A stretch of DNA of 64,000 bases from Streptomyces sp. WAC 01529 (GCF_003945545.1 NZ_CP029617.1:1809001-1873000), one strand, 5' to 3'. Shown: positions 18,750 through 29,086, numbered from the stretch's first letter. The notes: generated from the sequence alone by a model not told the origin. Numbers and translations are program-made.

Positions 18750-18755
18750 ATGCTA
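18750..18755 (-). promoter_or_regulatory. -10 box of a predicted leaderless transcript (120-aa protein)
   Basis: TAGCAT on the minus strand ends exactly 7 nt before the ATG at 18742. No ribosome site intervenes (CCTGGGC). Confidence 0.5.
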
Positions 18756-18785
18756 CCGACGAGTAGCCCGTCGGGCCAGGGGGAC

Positions 18786-19754
18786 CTAGCGCAGGAAGGG
18801 GTCCACCGCCACGGCGACGAAGAGCAGCGAGACGTACGTGATCGACCAGTGGAAGAGCCGCATCTCCTTGAGCTTGCCGCCCGTCGCCTCCGCCTTGGCG
18901 CGGTTCTGGAGGCCGTGCGCCTCCCAGAGCCACCAGCCGCCGGTCACCAGCGCCACCGCGGTGTAGAACCAGCCGGTGTAGCCGAGCGGCTGGAGGAGCA
19001 GCGAGACGGCGACCATGACCCAGCTGTAGAGGACGATCTGACGGGCGACCACCTTGTTGGAGGCGATGACCGGCAGCATCGGCACGCCCACGCGCGCGTA
19101 GTCCTCCTTGACCTTCATGGAGAGCGGCCAGTAGTGCGGCGGCGTCCAGAAGAACATGACGAGGAAGAGGATGACCGGCGCCCACGACAGGGAGTTCGTC
19201 ACCGAGGACCAGCCGATGAGGACCGGCATGCAGCCCGCGATGCCGCCCCAGACGATGTTCTGCGAGGTCCGCCGCTTCAGGATCATCGTGTAGACGACCA
19301 CATAGAAGAGGAGCGCGCCGAGCGCGAGCCACGCGGAGAGCCAGTTGACGGCGAGGCCGAAGAGCAGCGTGGAGACGACCGCGAGGCCGATGCCGAAGAC
19401 GAGGCACTCGCGGGGGCTCACCATCCCGGTGACCAGCGGCCGCTGCGACGTGCGGTCCATCAGCGCGTCGATGTCGCGGTCGATGTACATGTTGAGCGCG
19501 TTTGCGCCGCCGGCGGAGAGGTAGCCGCCCAGGCAGGTCACGAAGACCAGCCACAGGTCGGGCACCCCCTGCTCGGCGAGGAACATCACCGGAACGGTGG
19601 TGATGAGGAGGAGTTCGATGATTCGCGGCTTCGTCAGCGCCACGAACGCCTTGACACGGGCCCCGAACGGCCGATGGCTCGGGCTAAGGTCCGTCCCGGA
19701 AACCCCCGCTGGACGGGATTCAACGGCCGTCACGCACACCCCTGACAGAGACAT
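18786..19754 (-). CDS. ctaB: protoheme IX farnesyltransferase (heme O synthase)
   Basis: A UbiA-family membrane prenyltransferase that adds farnesyl to heme B, the step before CtaA. About 322 residues and eight to nine helices. The two Asp-rich motifs are [20 protein letters not shown] and [15 protein letters not shown], and KPRIIELLL marks the start of helix 1. The start is uncertain: ATG 19754, GTG 19739 (317 residues, closest to homologue length) and GTG 19733 are all in frame, and none has a good Shine-Dalgarno. A TACAGT -10-like box lies at 19818-19823 on the minus strand. Confidence 0.93.
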   Translation of the reverse strand: MSLSGVCVTAVESRPAGVSGTDLSPSHRPFGARVKAFVALTKPRIIELLLITTVPVMFLAEQGVPDLWLVFVTCLGGYLSAGGANALNMYIDRDIDALMDRTSQRPLVTGMVSPRECLVFGIGLAVVSTLLFGLAVNWLSAWLALGALLFYVVVYTMILKRRTSQNIVWGGIAGCMPVLIGWSSVTNSLSWAPVILFLVMFFWTPPHYWPLSMKVKEDYARVGVPMLPVIASNKVVARQIVLYSWVMVAVSLLLQPLGYTGWFYTAVALVTGGWWLWEAHGLQNRAKAEATGGKLKEMRLFHWSITYVSLLFVAVAVDPFLR

Positions 19755-20125
19755 CCCAGCGAGCCGACCAGCACCGTCGGACATGAAGATCCGGTAAAGG
19801 CTCGCGCGTACCACGCCACTGTAGACGTTGCCCATACCTCGCCCTTCGCGGGGGTCCGCTCGTGTTGAGCGTCCGTAAGAGGGGTACCGCGTACCGGCCG
19901 GGCCGTCACGTGAGCGGTATGGAGTGTTCTTTGAGCGGACAAATGAGCGGTTCCTTATTCACATGGCGAATCGCCGCGCATTCCTTTCCGGAGGCGGATC
20001 CCGGCTTGTCCCGGCAGTCTGGAATGACTCGAAAAAATGCACGTTCCGGCAGCGGTAGGCTCGACAACGGCCGGTGGGATTCACATCGCCGGCATTCGAC
20101 ATGTGGAGAGGAGCCCTGACTCAGG
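19755..20125. other. 371-bp divergent intergenic region, ctaB / tkt
   Basis: It contains the promoters for ctaB (minus) and the pentose phosphate operon (plus). Visible elements are a TACAGT box for ctaB (19818-19823), three copies of TGAGCGG at 19911, 19932 and 19944 (spaced 21 and 12 bp), and a TAGGCT -10-like box at 20056-20061 about 64 bp before tkt, with no convincing -35. It is clearly less GC-rich than the flanking genes. No coding frame or RNA gene is supported. Confidence 0.5.
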
Positions 20126-22213
20126 GTGAGCACCAAGCCGACCACCACAGACCTCGAGTGGACCGAACTGGACCAGCGAGCCGTTGACACCGCCCGCGTC
20201 CTGGCCATGGATTCCGTACAGAAGGTCGGCAACGGCCATCCCGGTACGGCCATGAGCCTCGCGCCCGCCGCGTACACCCTTTTCCAGAAGGTGATGCGCC
20301 ACGATCCGGCGGACGCGGACTGGACCGGGCGTGACCGCTTCGTTCTCTCCGCGGGCCACTCGTCCCTGACCCTCTACATCCAGCTCTACCTCGCCGGTTT
20401 CGGCCTGGAGCTGGACGATCTGAAGGCCTTCCGCACCTGGGGCTCGAAGACCCCGGGCCACCCGGAGTACGGGCACACGACGGGCGTGGAGACGACGACG
20501 GGCCCGCTGGGCCAGGGTGTCGCCAACGCCGTGGGCATGGCGATGGCCGCCCGCTACGAGCGCGGCCTGTTCGACCCGCGGACCCCGGCCGGCGAGTCGC
20601 CGTTCGACCACCACATCTTCGTCATCGCCGGTGACGGCTGCCTGGAGGAGGGCATCTCCGCGGAGGCGTCCTCGATGGCCGGGCACCAGCAGCTCGGCAA
20701 CCTCGTGATGCTGTGGGACGACAACCACATCTCGATCGAGGGCGACACCGCCACCGCGATCTCCGAGGACACCCTCAAGCGGTACGAGGCCTACGGCTGG
20801 CACGTCCAGCGCGTGGAGCCGAAGGAGAACGGCGACCTCGACCCCGCCGCCCTGTACGCCGCGATCCAGGCCGCCAAGGCCGTGACGGACAAGCCGTCCT
20901 TCATCGCGATGCGCTCGATCATCGCCTGGCCCGCCCCGAACGCGCAGAACACCGAGGCCGCGCACGGCTCGGCGCTCGGCGACGAGGAAGTGGCCGCCAC
21001 CAAGCGCGTCCTCGGCTTCGACCCCGAGCAGACCTTCGAGGTCTCCGACGAGGTCATCGCGCACACCCGCAAGGCCCTCGACCGCGGCCGCGAGGCCAAG
21101 GCCGAGTGGGAGAAGGGCTTCGCCGCCTGGCGCACCGCCAACGCCGAGCACGCCGCCACCTTCGACCGCGTCGCCGCGGGCGAGCTGCCCGAGGGCTGGG
21201 AGGAGAAGCTCCCCGTCTTCGAGACCGGCAAGGGCGTCGCCACCCGCGCCGCGTCCGGCAAGGTCCTGCAGGCGCTCGGCGCGGTCATCCCCGAGCTGTG
21301 GGGCGGCTCCGCCGACCTCGCGGGTTCGAACAACACGACGATCGACAAGACGTCGTCGTTCCTCCCCGCGGACAACCCGCTGCCGGAGGCCGACCCGTAC
21401 GGCCGCACGATCCACTTCGGCATCCGCGAGCACTCCATGGCCGCGGAGATGAACGGCATCGCGCTGCACGGCAACACCCGTATCTACGGCGGCACCTTCC
21501 TGGTCTTCTCCGACTACATGCGCAACGCCGTGCGCCTCTCCGCGCTGATGCACCTGCCGGTGACGTACGTGTGGACGCACGACTCGGTCGGTCTGGGCGA
21601 GGACGGCCCGACGCACCAGCCGGTCGAGCACCTCGCCTCGCTGCGCGCCATCCCGGGCCTGAACGTGGTCCGCCCGGCCGACGCGAACGAGACCGCCATC
21701 GCCTGGCGCGAGATCCTCAAGCGTTACACCAAGGAGTTCGGCAAGGGCGCCCCGCACGGCCTCGCGCTGACCCGCCAGGGCGTGCCGACGTACGAGCGGA
21801 ACGAGGACGCGGCCAAGGGCGGCTACGTCCTGTTCGAGGCCGACGGCGGCGCTCCGGAGGTCATCCTCATCGGCACCGGCTCCGAGGTGCAGCTCGCCGT
21901 CGAGGCGCGCGAGCAGCTCCAGGCCGCCGGCGTTCCGACGCGGGTCGTGTCGATGCCCTCGGTCGAGTGGTTCGAGGAGCAGGAGCAGGGGTACCGCGAC
22001 AGCGTGCTGCCGCCGTCCGTGAAGGCGCGCGTGGCGGTGGAGGCGGGCATCGGCCTGACCTGGCACCGTTTCGTGGGCGACGCCGGACGCATCGTCTCGC
22101 TGGAGCACTTCGGCGCCTCGGCCGACGGCAAGGTGCTTTTCCGCGAGTTCGGGTTCACCGCCGACGCGGTGGCCCAGGCGGCGCGGGAATCGATCGCCGC
22201 AGCCCAGCGCTGA
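20126..22213 (+). CDS. tkt: transketolase
   Basis: A thiamine-diphosphate enzyme of the non-oxidative pentose phosphate pathway. 695 residues. The ThDP-binding motif runs from GDGCLEEGISAEA to WDDNHISIEG. Other family hallmarks are GNGHPGTAMSLAPAAYTLFQ near the N-terminus and FGIREHSMAAEMNGIALHG in the pyrimidine domain. The GTG start at 20126 has a GAGAGGAG element about 12 nt upstream. It heads the tkt-tal-zwf-opcA-pgl operon; tal follows after 33 bp. Confidence 0.96.
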   Translation: MSTKPTTTDLEWTELDQRAVDTARVLAMDSVQKVGNGHPGTAMSLAPAAYTLFQKVMRHDPADADWTGRDRFVLSAGHSSLTLYIQLYLAGFGLELDDLKAFRTWGSKTPGHPEYGHTTGVETTTGPLGQGVANAVGMAMAARYERGLFDPRTPAGESPFDHHIFVIAGDGCLEEGISAEASSMAGHQQLGNLVMLWDDNHISIEGDTATAISEDTLKRYEAYGWHVQRVEPKENGDLDPAALYAAIQAAKAVTDKPSFIAMRSIIAWPAPNAQNTEAAHGSALGDEEVAATKRVLGFDPEQTFEVSDEVIAHTRKALDRGREAKAEWEKGFAAWRTANAEHAATFDRVAAGELPEGWEEKLPVFETGKGVATRAASGKVLQALGAVIPELWGGSADLAGSNNTTIDKTSSFLPADNPLPEADPYGRTIHFGIREHSMAAEMNGIALHGNTRIYGGTFLVFSDYMRNAVRLSALMHLPVTYVWTHDSVGLGEDGPTHQPVEHLASLRAIPGLNVVRPADANETAIAWREILKRYTKEFGKGAPHGLALTRQGVPTYERNEDAAKGGYVLFEADGGAPEVILIGTGSEVQLAVEAREQLQAAGVPTRVVSMPSVEWFEEQEQGYRDSVLPPSVKARVAVEAGIGLTWHRFVGDAGRIVSLEHFGASADGKVLFREFGFTADAVAQAARESIAAAQR

Positions 22214-22246
22214 CGCCCATATACGACCAAGTAGGAGATGTATTCC

Positions 22247-23389
22247 ATGACAGACGCACTCAAGCGCCTCTCCGAAGAAGGCGTCGCGATCTGGCTGGAC
22301 GACCTGTCGCGCAAGCGGATCACGTCCGGCAACCTCGCCGAACTGATCGACCAGCAGCACGTCGTGGGCGTCACGACCAACCCGTCGATCTTCCAGAAGG
22401 CCATCTCGCAGGGCGACGGTTACGACCAGCAGCTCTCCGACCTCGCCGCCCGTGAGGTCACGGTCGAAGAGGCCATCCGCATGATCACGACGGCGGACGT
22501 CCGTGACGCCGCCGACATCCTGCGCCCGGTCTTCGACGCGACGGGCGGCCAGGACGGCCGCGTGTCCATCGAGGTCGACCCGCGCCTGGCGCACAACACC
22601 AAGGCCACGGTCGCCGAGGCCAAGCAGCTCGCCTGGCTGGTGGACCGCCCGAACACGCTCATCAAGATCCCGGCCACCGAGGCGGGCCTCCCGGCGATCA
22701 CCGAGGTCATCGGCCTCGGCATCAGCGTCAACGTCACGCTGATCTTCTCGCTGGAGCGCTACCGCCTGGTCATGGAGGCGTACCTGGCGGGCCTGGAGAA
22801 GGCCAAGGAGCGCGGCCTGGACCTCTCCAAGATCCACTCGGTGGCGTCCTTCTTCGTGTCCCGCGTGGACACCGAGATCGACAAGCGCCTGGACGGCATC
22901 GGCACGGACGAGGCCAAGTCCCTCAAGGGCAAGGCCGCGCTCGCCAACGCCCGTCTCGCCTACGAGGCGTACGAGGCGGTGTTCGGCTCCGCCGACAAGT
23001 CGACGCAGGCCTCGGAGCGCTGGGCCGCGCTCGACAAGGCGCAGGCCAACAAGCAGCGTCCGCTGTGGGCCTCGACCGGCGTCAAGGACCCGGCGTACAA
23101 GGACACGCTGTACGTCGACGAGCTGGTCGCGCCCAACACGGTGAACACGATGCCCGAGGCGACCCTGGAAGCCACCGGCGACCACGGTTCGATCACCGGC
23201 GACACCATCGCGGGCACCTACGACCAGGCGCGCGCCGAGATCGCCGCCGTGGAGAAGCTCGGCATCTCGTACGACGAGGTCGTGCGGCTCCTGGAAGACG
23301 AGGGCGTCGAGAAGTTCGAGGCCTCCTGGAACGACCTGCTCAAGTCGACCGAGGCCGAACTGAAGCGCCTCGCTCCTTCGAAGGGCTGA
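22247..23389 (+). CDS. tal: transaldolase
   Basis: 380 residues, the longer actinobacterial transaldolase. The Schiff-base lysine is in [16 protein letters not shown]; other signatures are [13 protein letters not shown] near the N-terminus and [17 protein letters not shown]. It interconverts sedoheptulose-7-P + glyceraldehyde-3-P and erythrose-4-P + fructose-6-P. The second ATG (22247) is chosen because AGGAG is correctly spaced to it; the first ATG (22238) touches the ribosome site. Tightly linked to zwf (5 bp). Confidence 0.95.
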   Translation: MTDALKRLSEEGVAIWLDDLSRKRITSGNLAELIDQQHVVGVTTNPSIFQKAISQGDGYDQQLSDLAAREVTVEEAIRMITTADVRDAADILRPVFDATGGQDGRVSIEVDPRLAHNTKATVAEAKQLAWLVDRPNTLIKIPATEAGLPAITEVIGLGISVNVTLIFSLERYRLVMEAYLAGLEKAKERGLDLSKIHSVASFFVSRVDTEIDKRLDGIGTDEAKSLKGKAALANARLAYEAYEAVFGSADKSTQASERWAALDKAQANKQRPLWASTGVKDPAYKDTLYVDELVAPNTVNTMPEATLEATGDHGSITGDTIAGTYDQARAEIAAVEKLGISYDEVVRLLEDEGVEKFEASWNDLLKSTEAELKRLAPSKG

Positions 23390-23394
23390 CCACT

Positions 23395-24918
23395 TTGTCA
23401 AGCAGCAATCCGCTGCGTGACGCCGCAGACCGACGGCTCCCGCGTATCGCGGGGCCGTCGGGCCTGGTCATTTTTGGCGTCACGGGCGATTTGTCCCGTA
23501 AAAAGCTGATGCCCGCCGTGTACGACCTCGCGAACCGAGGTCTGTTGCCGCCGGGCTTTTCCCTTATTGGTTTCGCCCGCCGCGACTGGGAGGACGAGGA
23601 CTTCGCCCAGGTCGTCCATGACGCAGTCAAGCAGCACTCGCGCACGCCGTTCCGCGAGGAGGTCTGGCAGCAGCTCATCCAGGGGATGCGCTTCGTCCAG
23701 GGCAACTTCGACGACGACGCCGCGTTCGAGCAGCTCAAGGCCACCATCCAGGAGCTGGACAAGGCGCAGGGCACGGGCGGCAACTTCGCCTTCTACCTCT
23801 CGGTGCCCCCCAAGTTCTTCCCGCAGGTCGTCCAGCAGCTCAAGAAGCACGAGCTGGCGGACGCTCCCAAGGGCTCCTGGCGCCGCGCGGTCATCGAGAA
23901 GCCGTTCGGCCACGACCTGGCGTCCGCCCAGGAACTGAACGCGATCGTCCACGAGGTGTTCGCCCCCGACCAGGTCTTCCGGATCGACCACTACCTCGGC
24001 AAGGAGACCGTCCAGAACATCCTGGCGCTCCGCTTCGCCAACCAGATGTTCGAGCCGATCTGGAACCGGTCGTATGTGGACCACATCCAGATCACGATGG
24101 CCGAGGACATCGGCATCGGCGGCCGCGCCGGCTACTACGACGGCATCGGCGCCGCCCGTGACGTCATCCAGAACCACCTGCTCCAGCTGATGGCGCTGAC
24201 CGCGATGGAGGAGCCCGCCTCCTTCGACGCGGACGCGCTGGTCGCCGAGAAGGCGAAGGTGCTCGGCGCGGTCAGGCTGCCGAAGGACCTCGGCAAGAGC
24301 ACGGTCCGCGGCCAGTACTCCGCGGGGTGGCAGGGCGGCGAGAAGGCCGTCGGCTACCTCCAGGAAGAGGGCATCGACCCCAAGTCGAAGACCGACACCT
24401 ACGCCGCCATCAAGCTGGGCGTCGACAACCGCCGCTGGGCGGGCGTCCCCTTCTACCTGCGCACCGGCAAGCGTCTGGGCCGACGGGTGACGGAGATCGC
24501 GGTGGTCTTCCAGCGCGCCCCGCACTCCCCCTTCGACCACACCGCCACCGAAGAGCTGGGGCAGAACGCGATCGTCATCCGCGTCCAGCCGGACGAGGGC
24601 ATCACGGTCCGGTTCGGCTCGAAGGTGCCCGGCACCTCGATGGAGATCCGGGACGTCTCGATGGACTTCGCGTACGGCGAGTCCTTCACCGAGTCCAGCC
24701 CGGAGGCGTACGAGCGTCTGATCCTCGACGTCCTGCTGGGCGACGCCAACCTCTTCCCGCGCACGGAGGAGGTCGAGCTGTCCTGGAACATCCTCGACCC
24801 GATCGAGGAGTACTGGGACAAGCACGGCAAGCCCGCGCAGTACCCGGCGGGCACCTGGGGCCCGACCGAGGCGGACGAGATGCTCGCACGAGACGGACGG
24901 AGCTGGCGTCGGCCATGA
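23395..24918 (+). CDS. zwf: glucose-6-phosphate 1-dehydrogenase
   Basis: 507 residues. NADP-binding fold GVTGDLSRKKLMPA, the active-site motif RIDHYLGKE, and a C-terminal domain with YLRTGKRLGRRVTEIAVVFQ. It makes NADPH and 6-phosphogluconolactone. The TTG start at 23395 follows a GAAGGG element that overlaps the end of tal; no ATG or GTG gives a full-length N-terminus. It overlaps opcA by 4 bp (ATGA), which fits the need for OpcA as its activator. Confidence 0.95.
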   Translation: MSSSNPLRDAADRRLPRIAGPSGLVIFGVTGDLSRKKLMPAVYDLANRGLLPPGFSLIGFARRDWEDEDFAQVVHDAVKQHSRTPFREEVWQQLIQGMRFVQGNFDDDAAFEQLKATIQELDKAQGTGGNFAFYLSVPPKFFPQVVQQLKKHELADAPKGSWRRAVIEKPFGHDLASAQELNAIVHEVFAPDQVFRIDHYLGKETVQNILALRFANQMFEPIWNRSYVDHIQITMAEDIGIGGRAGYYDGIGAARDVIQNHLLQLMALTAMEEPASFDADALVAEKAKVLGAVRLPKDLGKSTVRGQYSAGWQGGEKAVGYLQEEGIDPKSKTDTYAAIKLGVDNRRWAGVPFYLRTGKRLGRRVTEIAVVFQRAPHSPFDHTATEELGQNAIVIRVQPDEGITVRFGSKVPGTSMEIRDVSMDFAYGESFTESSPEAYERLILDVLLGDANLFPRTEEVELSWNILDPIEEYWDKHGKPAQYPAGTWGPTEADEMLARDGRSWRRP

Positions 24919-26039
24919 AGATCGACCTTACGGACACCACGTCCAGCAAGATCAACAAGGCGCTCGTGCAGGGCCGCCGCGCGATCGGCACCCCGGCCGT
25001 CGGCATGGTCCTGACCCTCGTCATCGTCACCGACGAGGAGAACGCCTACGACTCACTGAAGGCGGCCAACGACGCGTCGCGCGAGCACCCCTCGCGCACC
25101 CTCGTGGTCATCAAGCGCGCCGCCCGCTCGCCCCGCGACCGCACCACCTCGCGCCTGGACGCCGAGGTGCGGGTGGGCGTCGAGGCGGGCACCGGCGAGA
25201 CGGTGGTCCTGCGGCTCTACGGCGAGGTCATCAACCACGCCCAGTCGGTCGTCCTGCCGCTGCTGCTGCCGGACGCCCCCGTGGTCGTCTGGTGGCCGGT
25301 GAACGCCCCGCTCGACCCGTCCAACGACCCGCTGGGCGCGCTGGCCCAGCGCCGCGTCACGGACACCTACGCGGCCGAGCAGCCGATCCACGAGCTGGCC
25401 GCCCGCGCCGAGGCCTACCACCCCGGTGACACGGACCTGTCCTGGACCCGCATCACCCCGTGGCGCTCCATGCTCGCCGCTGCCCTGGACCAGGTCACGT
25501 GCAAGGTCACCTCGGTGCAGGTCGAGGGCGAGGAGTTCAACCCGAGCTGCGAGCTGCTCGGCATGTGGCTGGCGGACCGGCTCGACGTCCCGGTGAAGCG
25601 GTCGCTGTCGGCGGGCCCCGGCCTGACCGGCGTACGCATGGAGACCGACTGCGGTCCCATCGTGCTCGACCGCCCCGACGGCTCGCTTGCCACGCTCTCC
25701 ATCCAGGGGCAGCCCGACCGCGCGGTGGCCCTCAAGCGCCGCGAGACGGCCGAGCTGATCGCGGAGGAGCTGCGCCGCCTCGACCCGGACGACACCTACG
25801 CGTCCGCGCTGCGGTACGGCGTGGAGCGGCTCGGCGAGCCCTCGTCGGAGCCGATGCAGGGCGCCGGGGAGGGTGCCGGAGGCGCGGCCACCGAGGACGC
25901 CGCGGAAGCTCCCGAGCCGAAGGAAGCCCCCGAGGCCAAGAAGGCTGCCGAGGCGAAGAAGGTGCCGGAGCCCGCGAAGGCCCCGGCGAAGAAGGCCGCG
26001 GCGAAGAAGGCCCCAGCGAAGAAGGCGGCCGCCAAGTGA
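24915..26039 (+). CDS. opcA: OpcA, glucose-6-phosphate dehydrogenase assembly protein, with Lys/Ala-rich tail
   Basis: OpcA is needed for full activity of actinobacterial and cyanobacterial Zwf. The family core covers about residues 1-308 (DAPVVVWWPVNAPLDPSNDP, WRSMLAAALDQV, YGVERLGEP). The last 66 residues are a low-complexity tail, first Glu/Pro/Ala-rich, then Lys/Ala-rich ([20 protein letters not shown]), resembling histone H1 tails. The tail is absent from most OpcA proteins I know. Overlaps zwf (ATGA) and pgl (GTGA). Confidence 0.94.
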   Translation: MKIDLTDTTSSKINKALVQGRRAIGTPAVGMVLTLVIVTDEENAYDSLKAANDASREHPSRTLVVIKRAARSPRDRTTSRLDAEVRVGVEAGTGETVVLRLYGEVINHAQSVVLPLLLPDAPVVVWWPVNAPLDPSNDPLGALAQRRVTDTYAAEQPIHELAARAEAYHPGDTDLSWTRITPWRSMLAAALDQVTCKVTSVQVEGEEFNPSCELLGMWLADRLDVPVKRSLSAGPGLTGVRMETDCGPIVLDRPDGSLATLSIQGQPDRAVALKRRETAELIAEELRRLDPDDTYASALRYGVERLGEPSSEPMQGAGEGAGGAATEDAAEAPEPKEAPEAKKAAEAKKVPEPAKAPAKKAAAKKAPAKKAAAK

Positions 26040-26815
26040 GCGCGGCACCGCAGCTCGTCGTGCACCGCGACAAGGAGCTGATGGCGCAGGCCGCGGCGGC
26101 CCGGCTGATCACGAAGGTCGTCGACGCGCAGGCCGCCCGCGGTTACGCCTCGGTGGTCCTCACCGGCGGCCGCAACGGCAACGGCCTGCTGGCGGCGCTC
26201 AGTTCGTCCCCCGCGAAGGACGCGATCGACTGGTCGCGCCTCGACCTGTGGTGGGGCGACGAGCGCTTCCTGCCGGACGGCGACCCGGAGCGCAACTACA
26301 CCCAGGCCAGGGAGGCGCTGCTCGACGCGGTGCCGCTCAACCCGGCCCGGGTGCACCCGATGCCTCCCTCGGACGGTCCCTACGAGGTGGACGCCGCGGC
26401 CGAGGCCTACGCCGCCGAACTCGCCGCCGCGGCGGGCCCGGAGGACCACGGCCCGGTGCCGACCTTCGACGTCCTGATGCTCGGCGTCGGCCCGGACACG
26501 CACGTCGCCTCGCTCTTCCCGGAGCTGCCCGCGGTGCGCGAGACGGAGCGCACGGTGGTCGGCGTGCACGGCGCGCCGAAGCCCCCGCCGACCCGCGTCA
26601 CGCTCACGCTCCCGGCGATCCGGGCGGCGCGCGAGGTGTGGCTGCTCGCGGCGGGCGAGGACAAGGCGGGGGCCGCGGCCATCGCCCTGTCCGGCGCGGG
26701 CGAGGTGCAGGCCCCCGCGGCCGGCGCCTACGGCCGCTCGCGCACGCTGTGGCTGCTCGACGCGGCGGCGGCCTCACAGCTCCCGGCGCAGCTGTACCGG
26801 CCGGCCGTGGCGTAG
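26036..26815 (+). CDS. pgl: 6-phosphogluconolactonase (DevB type)
   Basis: 259 residues. It hydrolyses 6-phosphogluconolactone, the Zwf product. Visible signatures are LVVHRDKELMAQAAAARLI, LDLWWGDERFLPDGDPERNY and LMLGVGPDTHVASLFPE. The GTG start overlaps the opcA stop. The substrate-loop motif reads GGRNGNGLLAAL rather than the more usual GGxTP. Last gene of the operon; a strong hairpin follows 15 bp downstream. Confidence 0.93.
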   Translation: MSAAPQLVVHRDKELMAQAAAARLITKVVDAQAARGYASVVLTGGRNGNGLLAALSSSPAKDAIDWSRLDLWWGDERFLPDGDPERNYTQAREALLDAVPLNPARVHPMPPSDGPYEVDAAAEAYAAELAAAAGPEDHGPVPTFDVLMLGVGPDTHVASLFPELPAVRETERTVVGVHGAPKPPPTRVTLTLPAIRAAREVWLLAAGEDKAGAAAIALSGAGEVQAPAAGAYGRSRTLWLLDAAAASQLPAQLYRPAVA

Positions 26816-26830
26816 CCGTACGCGCGACAA

Positions 26831-26858
26831 GGGCCCCGCACCGACCGGTGCGGGGCCC
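26831..26858. terminator. bidirectional terminator after pgl
   Basis: A perfect 12-bp stem GGGCCCCGCACC / GGTGCGGGGCCC with a GACC tetraloop lies between pgl and the convergent DUF2087-type gene whose stop is at 26859. Confidence 0.85.
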
Positions 26859-27347
26859 TCACGCGTGGACGGCGGCGCGCCGGTAACTGCTGCCGTCCGA
26901 GTCGCGCTCCAGGAGGCCGTCGATGACGCAGTACCGCCGCAGCGCCGCTGTGTCGTCGTGCACGGTGCGGAACGCCTCGTTGACCTCGCGCTCGCTGTAG
27001 GCGCGGTCGGCGTCGAAGAGGGTGTCCGTGAGGTGGACGAGGAGTTCGTGGCGTACGACGGGGCGCACGGGGATGGCGGTGAGGCGGCCGTGCGCGAAAA
27101 AGCCGGTGAGGCGGCGCGGCACGGTGGGGTGGGCGTCCGCGAGACCGGGTGCCCGCCGGAAGACGGCCGGGTCGGCGCGGAGCGACCCGCCGGGCAGCCG
27201 CTCCACGAGCCCGGCGGCAAGGAGCCGTCCGAGGTGCTTGCGGGCCGCGGGCGAGTCGGCTTCGCGCGGCGGCAGGTCGTCGAGGACGATGCGCGCGTAC
27301 AGCCGCAGTCTCTCGGGGTCGGCGAGCGCGGCGAGCAGCTGGTCCAT
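26859..27347 (-). CDS. helix-turn-helix/DUF2087-type putative regulator
   Basis: 162 residues. The N-terminal ~60 residues look like an ArsR-type winged helix (ALADPERLRLYARIVLDDLP, HLGRLLAAGLVERLPGG). The C-terminal ~75 residues fit DUF2087, with a RRLTGFFAHGRLTAIPVRPV-like start, YSEREVNEAFRTVHDDTAAL and RRYCVIDGLLERDSDGSSYR. DUF2087 proteins are commonly annotated as transcriptional regulators. The gene stands alone between the pgl terminator and pgi; its target is unknown. Confidence 0.85.
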   Translation of the reverse strand: MDQLLAALADPERLRLYARIVLDDLPPREADSPAARKHLGRLLAAGLVERLPGGSLRADPAVFRRAPGLADAHPTVPRRLTGFFAHGRLTAIPVRPVVRHELLVHLTDTLFDADRAYSEREVNEAFRTVHDDTAALRRYCVIDGLLERDSDGSSYRRAAVHA

Positions 27348-27433
27348 GACGGGGTCCCTCCCGGGGGTGACAGAGCCGAAGCAGTGTCGCCCGCCGGGTG
27401 GGGCGCCCGCATCCGATTAACGTGGCGTGTCGC

Positions 27434-29086
27434 TCAACGGCCGCGCAGGTCGCGGTACTTGGCGACCAGCGCCGTGGTCGAACCGTCCAGGTCGGGCACC
27501 TCGGCGCCCTCGGTGAGGGCGGGCTCGACGCGCTTGGCGAGGACCTTGCCCAGCTCGACGCCCCACTGGTCGAAGGAGTCGATGTTCCAGAGGGCGCCCT
27601 GGACGAACACCTTGTGTTCGTAGAGCGCGATGAGCTGGCCGAGGACCGAGGGGGTCAGCTCCTTGGCGAGGATCGTGGTCGTCGGGTGGTTGCCCTTGAA
27701 CGTCTTGTGCGGGACCAGCTCCTCCGGCACGCCCTCGGCGCGCACCTCGTCGGGCGTCTTGCCGAACGCCAACGCCTGGGTCTGCGCGAAGAAGTTGGCC
27801 ATCAGCAGGTCGTGCTGGGCGACGAGGCCGGGGGCCAGATCGGCGACCGGTTCGGCGAAGCCGATGAAGTCCGCCGGGATCAACTTCGTGCCCTGGTGGA
27901 TGAGTTGGTAGTAGGCGTGCTGGCCGTTGGTGCCGGGCGTGCCCCACACCACCGGGCCGGTCTGCCAGTCGACCTCCTGGCCGTCCCGGTCGACGTACTT
28001 GCCGTTGGACTCCATGTCGAGCTGCTGGAGGTAGGCGGTGAACTTGGAGAGGTAGTGCGAGTACGGCAGGACCGCGTGCGACTGCGCGTCGTGGAAGTTG
28101 CCGTACCAGACGCCCAACAGGCCCAGCAGGAGCGGGACGTTGGACTCGGGCGGCGCGGCGCGGAAGTGCTTGTCGACGAGGTGGAAGCCGTCCAGCATCT
28201 CGCGGAAGCGGTCGGGGCCGATGGCGATCATCAGGGAGAGGCCGATGGCGGAGTCGAAGGAGTAGCGGCCGCCGACCCAGTCCCAGAACTCGAACATGTT
28301 CGCCGTGTCGATGCCGAACTCCGACACCTTCTCGGCGTTGGTCGACAGGGCCACGAAGTGCTGGGCGACGGCGTCCTGACCGGCTTTCAGCTCGGTGAGC
28401 AGCCAGTCGCGCGCGGAGGTGGCGTTGGTGATCGTCTCGATCGTCGTGAACGTCTTCGAGGCGATGACGAAGAGCGTCTCGGCGGCGTCCAGGTCCCGCA
28501 GGGCCTCGTGCAGGTCGGCGCCGTCCACGTTCGACACGAAGCGGACGGTGAGGTCGCGGTCGGTGAAGGAGCGCAGCGCCTCGTAGGCCATGGCGGGGCC
28601 GAGGTCGGAGCCGCCGATGCCGACGTTGACGATGTTCTTGATGCGCTTGCCGGTGTGGCCGGTCCACTCGCCGGAGCGGATCTTCTCGGAGAAGGCGCTC
28701 ATCCTGTCGAGTACGGCGTGCACCGCCGGCACCACGTTCTGACCGTCGACCATGATCACGGCGTCGCGCGGGGCGCGCAGCGCGGTGTGCAGGACGGCGC
28801 GGTCCTCGGTGGTGTTGATCTTCTCGCCGCGGAACATGGCGTCCCGCAGCCCGAAGACGTCGGTGGCGGCGGCAAGCTCGCGCAGCAGCCTCAGCGTCTC
28901 CTCGGTGACGAGGTGCTTGGAGTAGTCGATGTGCAGGTCACCGACGTGGAGGGTGTACGCCGTGCCGCGCGCCGGGTCCGCGGCGAACAGGTCACGCAGC
29001 CGCACCTCCCCGAGCTGCTCGCGGTGGGCGGCGAGCGCCGTCCACTCGGGCGTCTGATTGAGCCTGGCGCGGCTTTCTGCGTTCAT
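27434..29086 (-). CDS. pgi: glucose-6-phosphate isomerase
   Basis: 550 residues, standard length. Signatures: [34 protein letters not shown] (sugar-phosphate binding), [17 protein letters not shown] and [17 protein letters not shown] with the catalytic His. It links glycolysis to the oxidative pentose phosphate branch encoded just upstream on the opposite strand. ATG 29086 is the only in-frame start giving the usual N-terminus ([14 protein letters not shown]). Confidence 0.96.
   Translation of the reverse strand: MNAESRARLNQTPEWTALAAHREQLGEVRLRDLFAADPARGTAYTLHVGDLHIDYSKHLVTEETLRLLRELAAATDVFGLRDAMFRGEKINTTEDRAVLHTALRAPRDAVIMVDGQNVVPAVHAVLDRMSAFSEKIRSGEWTGHTGKRIKNIVNVGIGGSDLGPAMAYEALRSFTDRDLTVRFVSNVDGADLHEALRDLDAAETLFVIASKTFTTIETITNATSARDWLLTELKAGQDAVAQHFVALSTNAEKVSEFGIDTANMFEFWDWVGGRYSFDSAIGLSLMIAIGPDRFREMLDGFHLVDKHFRAAPPESNVPLLLGLLGVWYGNFHDAQSHAVLPYSHYLSKFTAYLQQLDMESNGKYVDRDGQEVDWQTGPVVWGTPGTNGQHAYYQLIHQGTKLIPADFIGFAEPVADLAPGLVAQHDLLMANFFAQTQALAFGKTPDEVRAEGVPEELVPHKTFKGNHPTTTILAKELTPSVLGQLIALYEHKVFVQGALWNIDSFDQWGVELGKVLAKRVEPALTEGAEVPDLDGSTTALVAKYRDLRGR

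Noticed and set aside
20081..23401. 1106-codon minus-strand frame
   Set aside because: It lies wholly antisense to tkt and tal, which have clear catalytic motifs; its translation has no recognisable domain.
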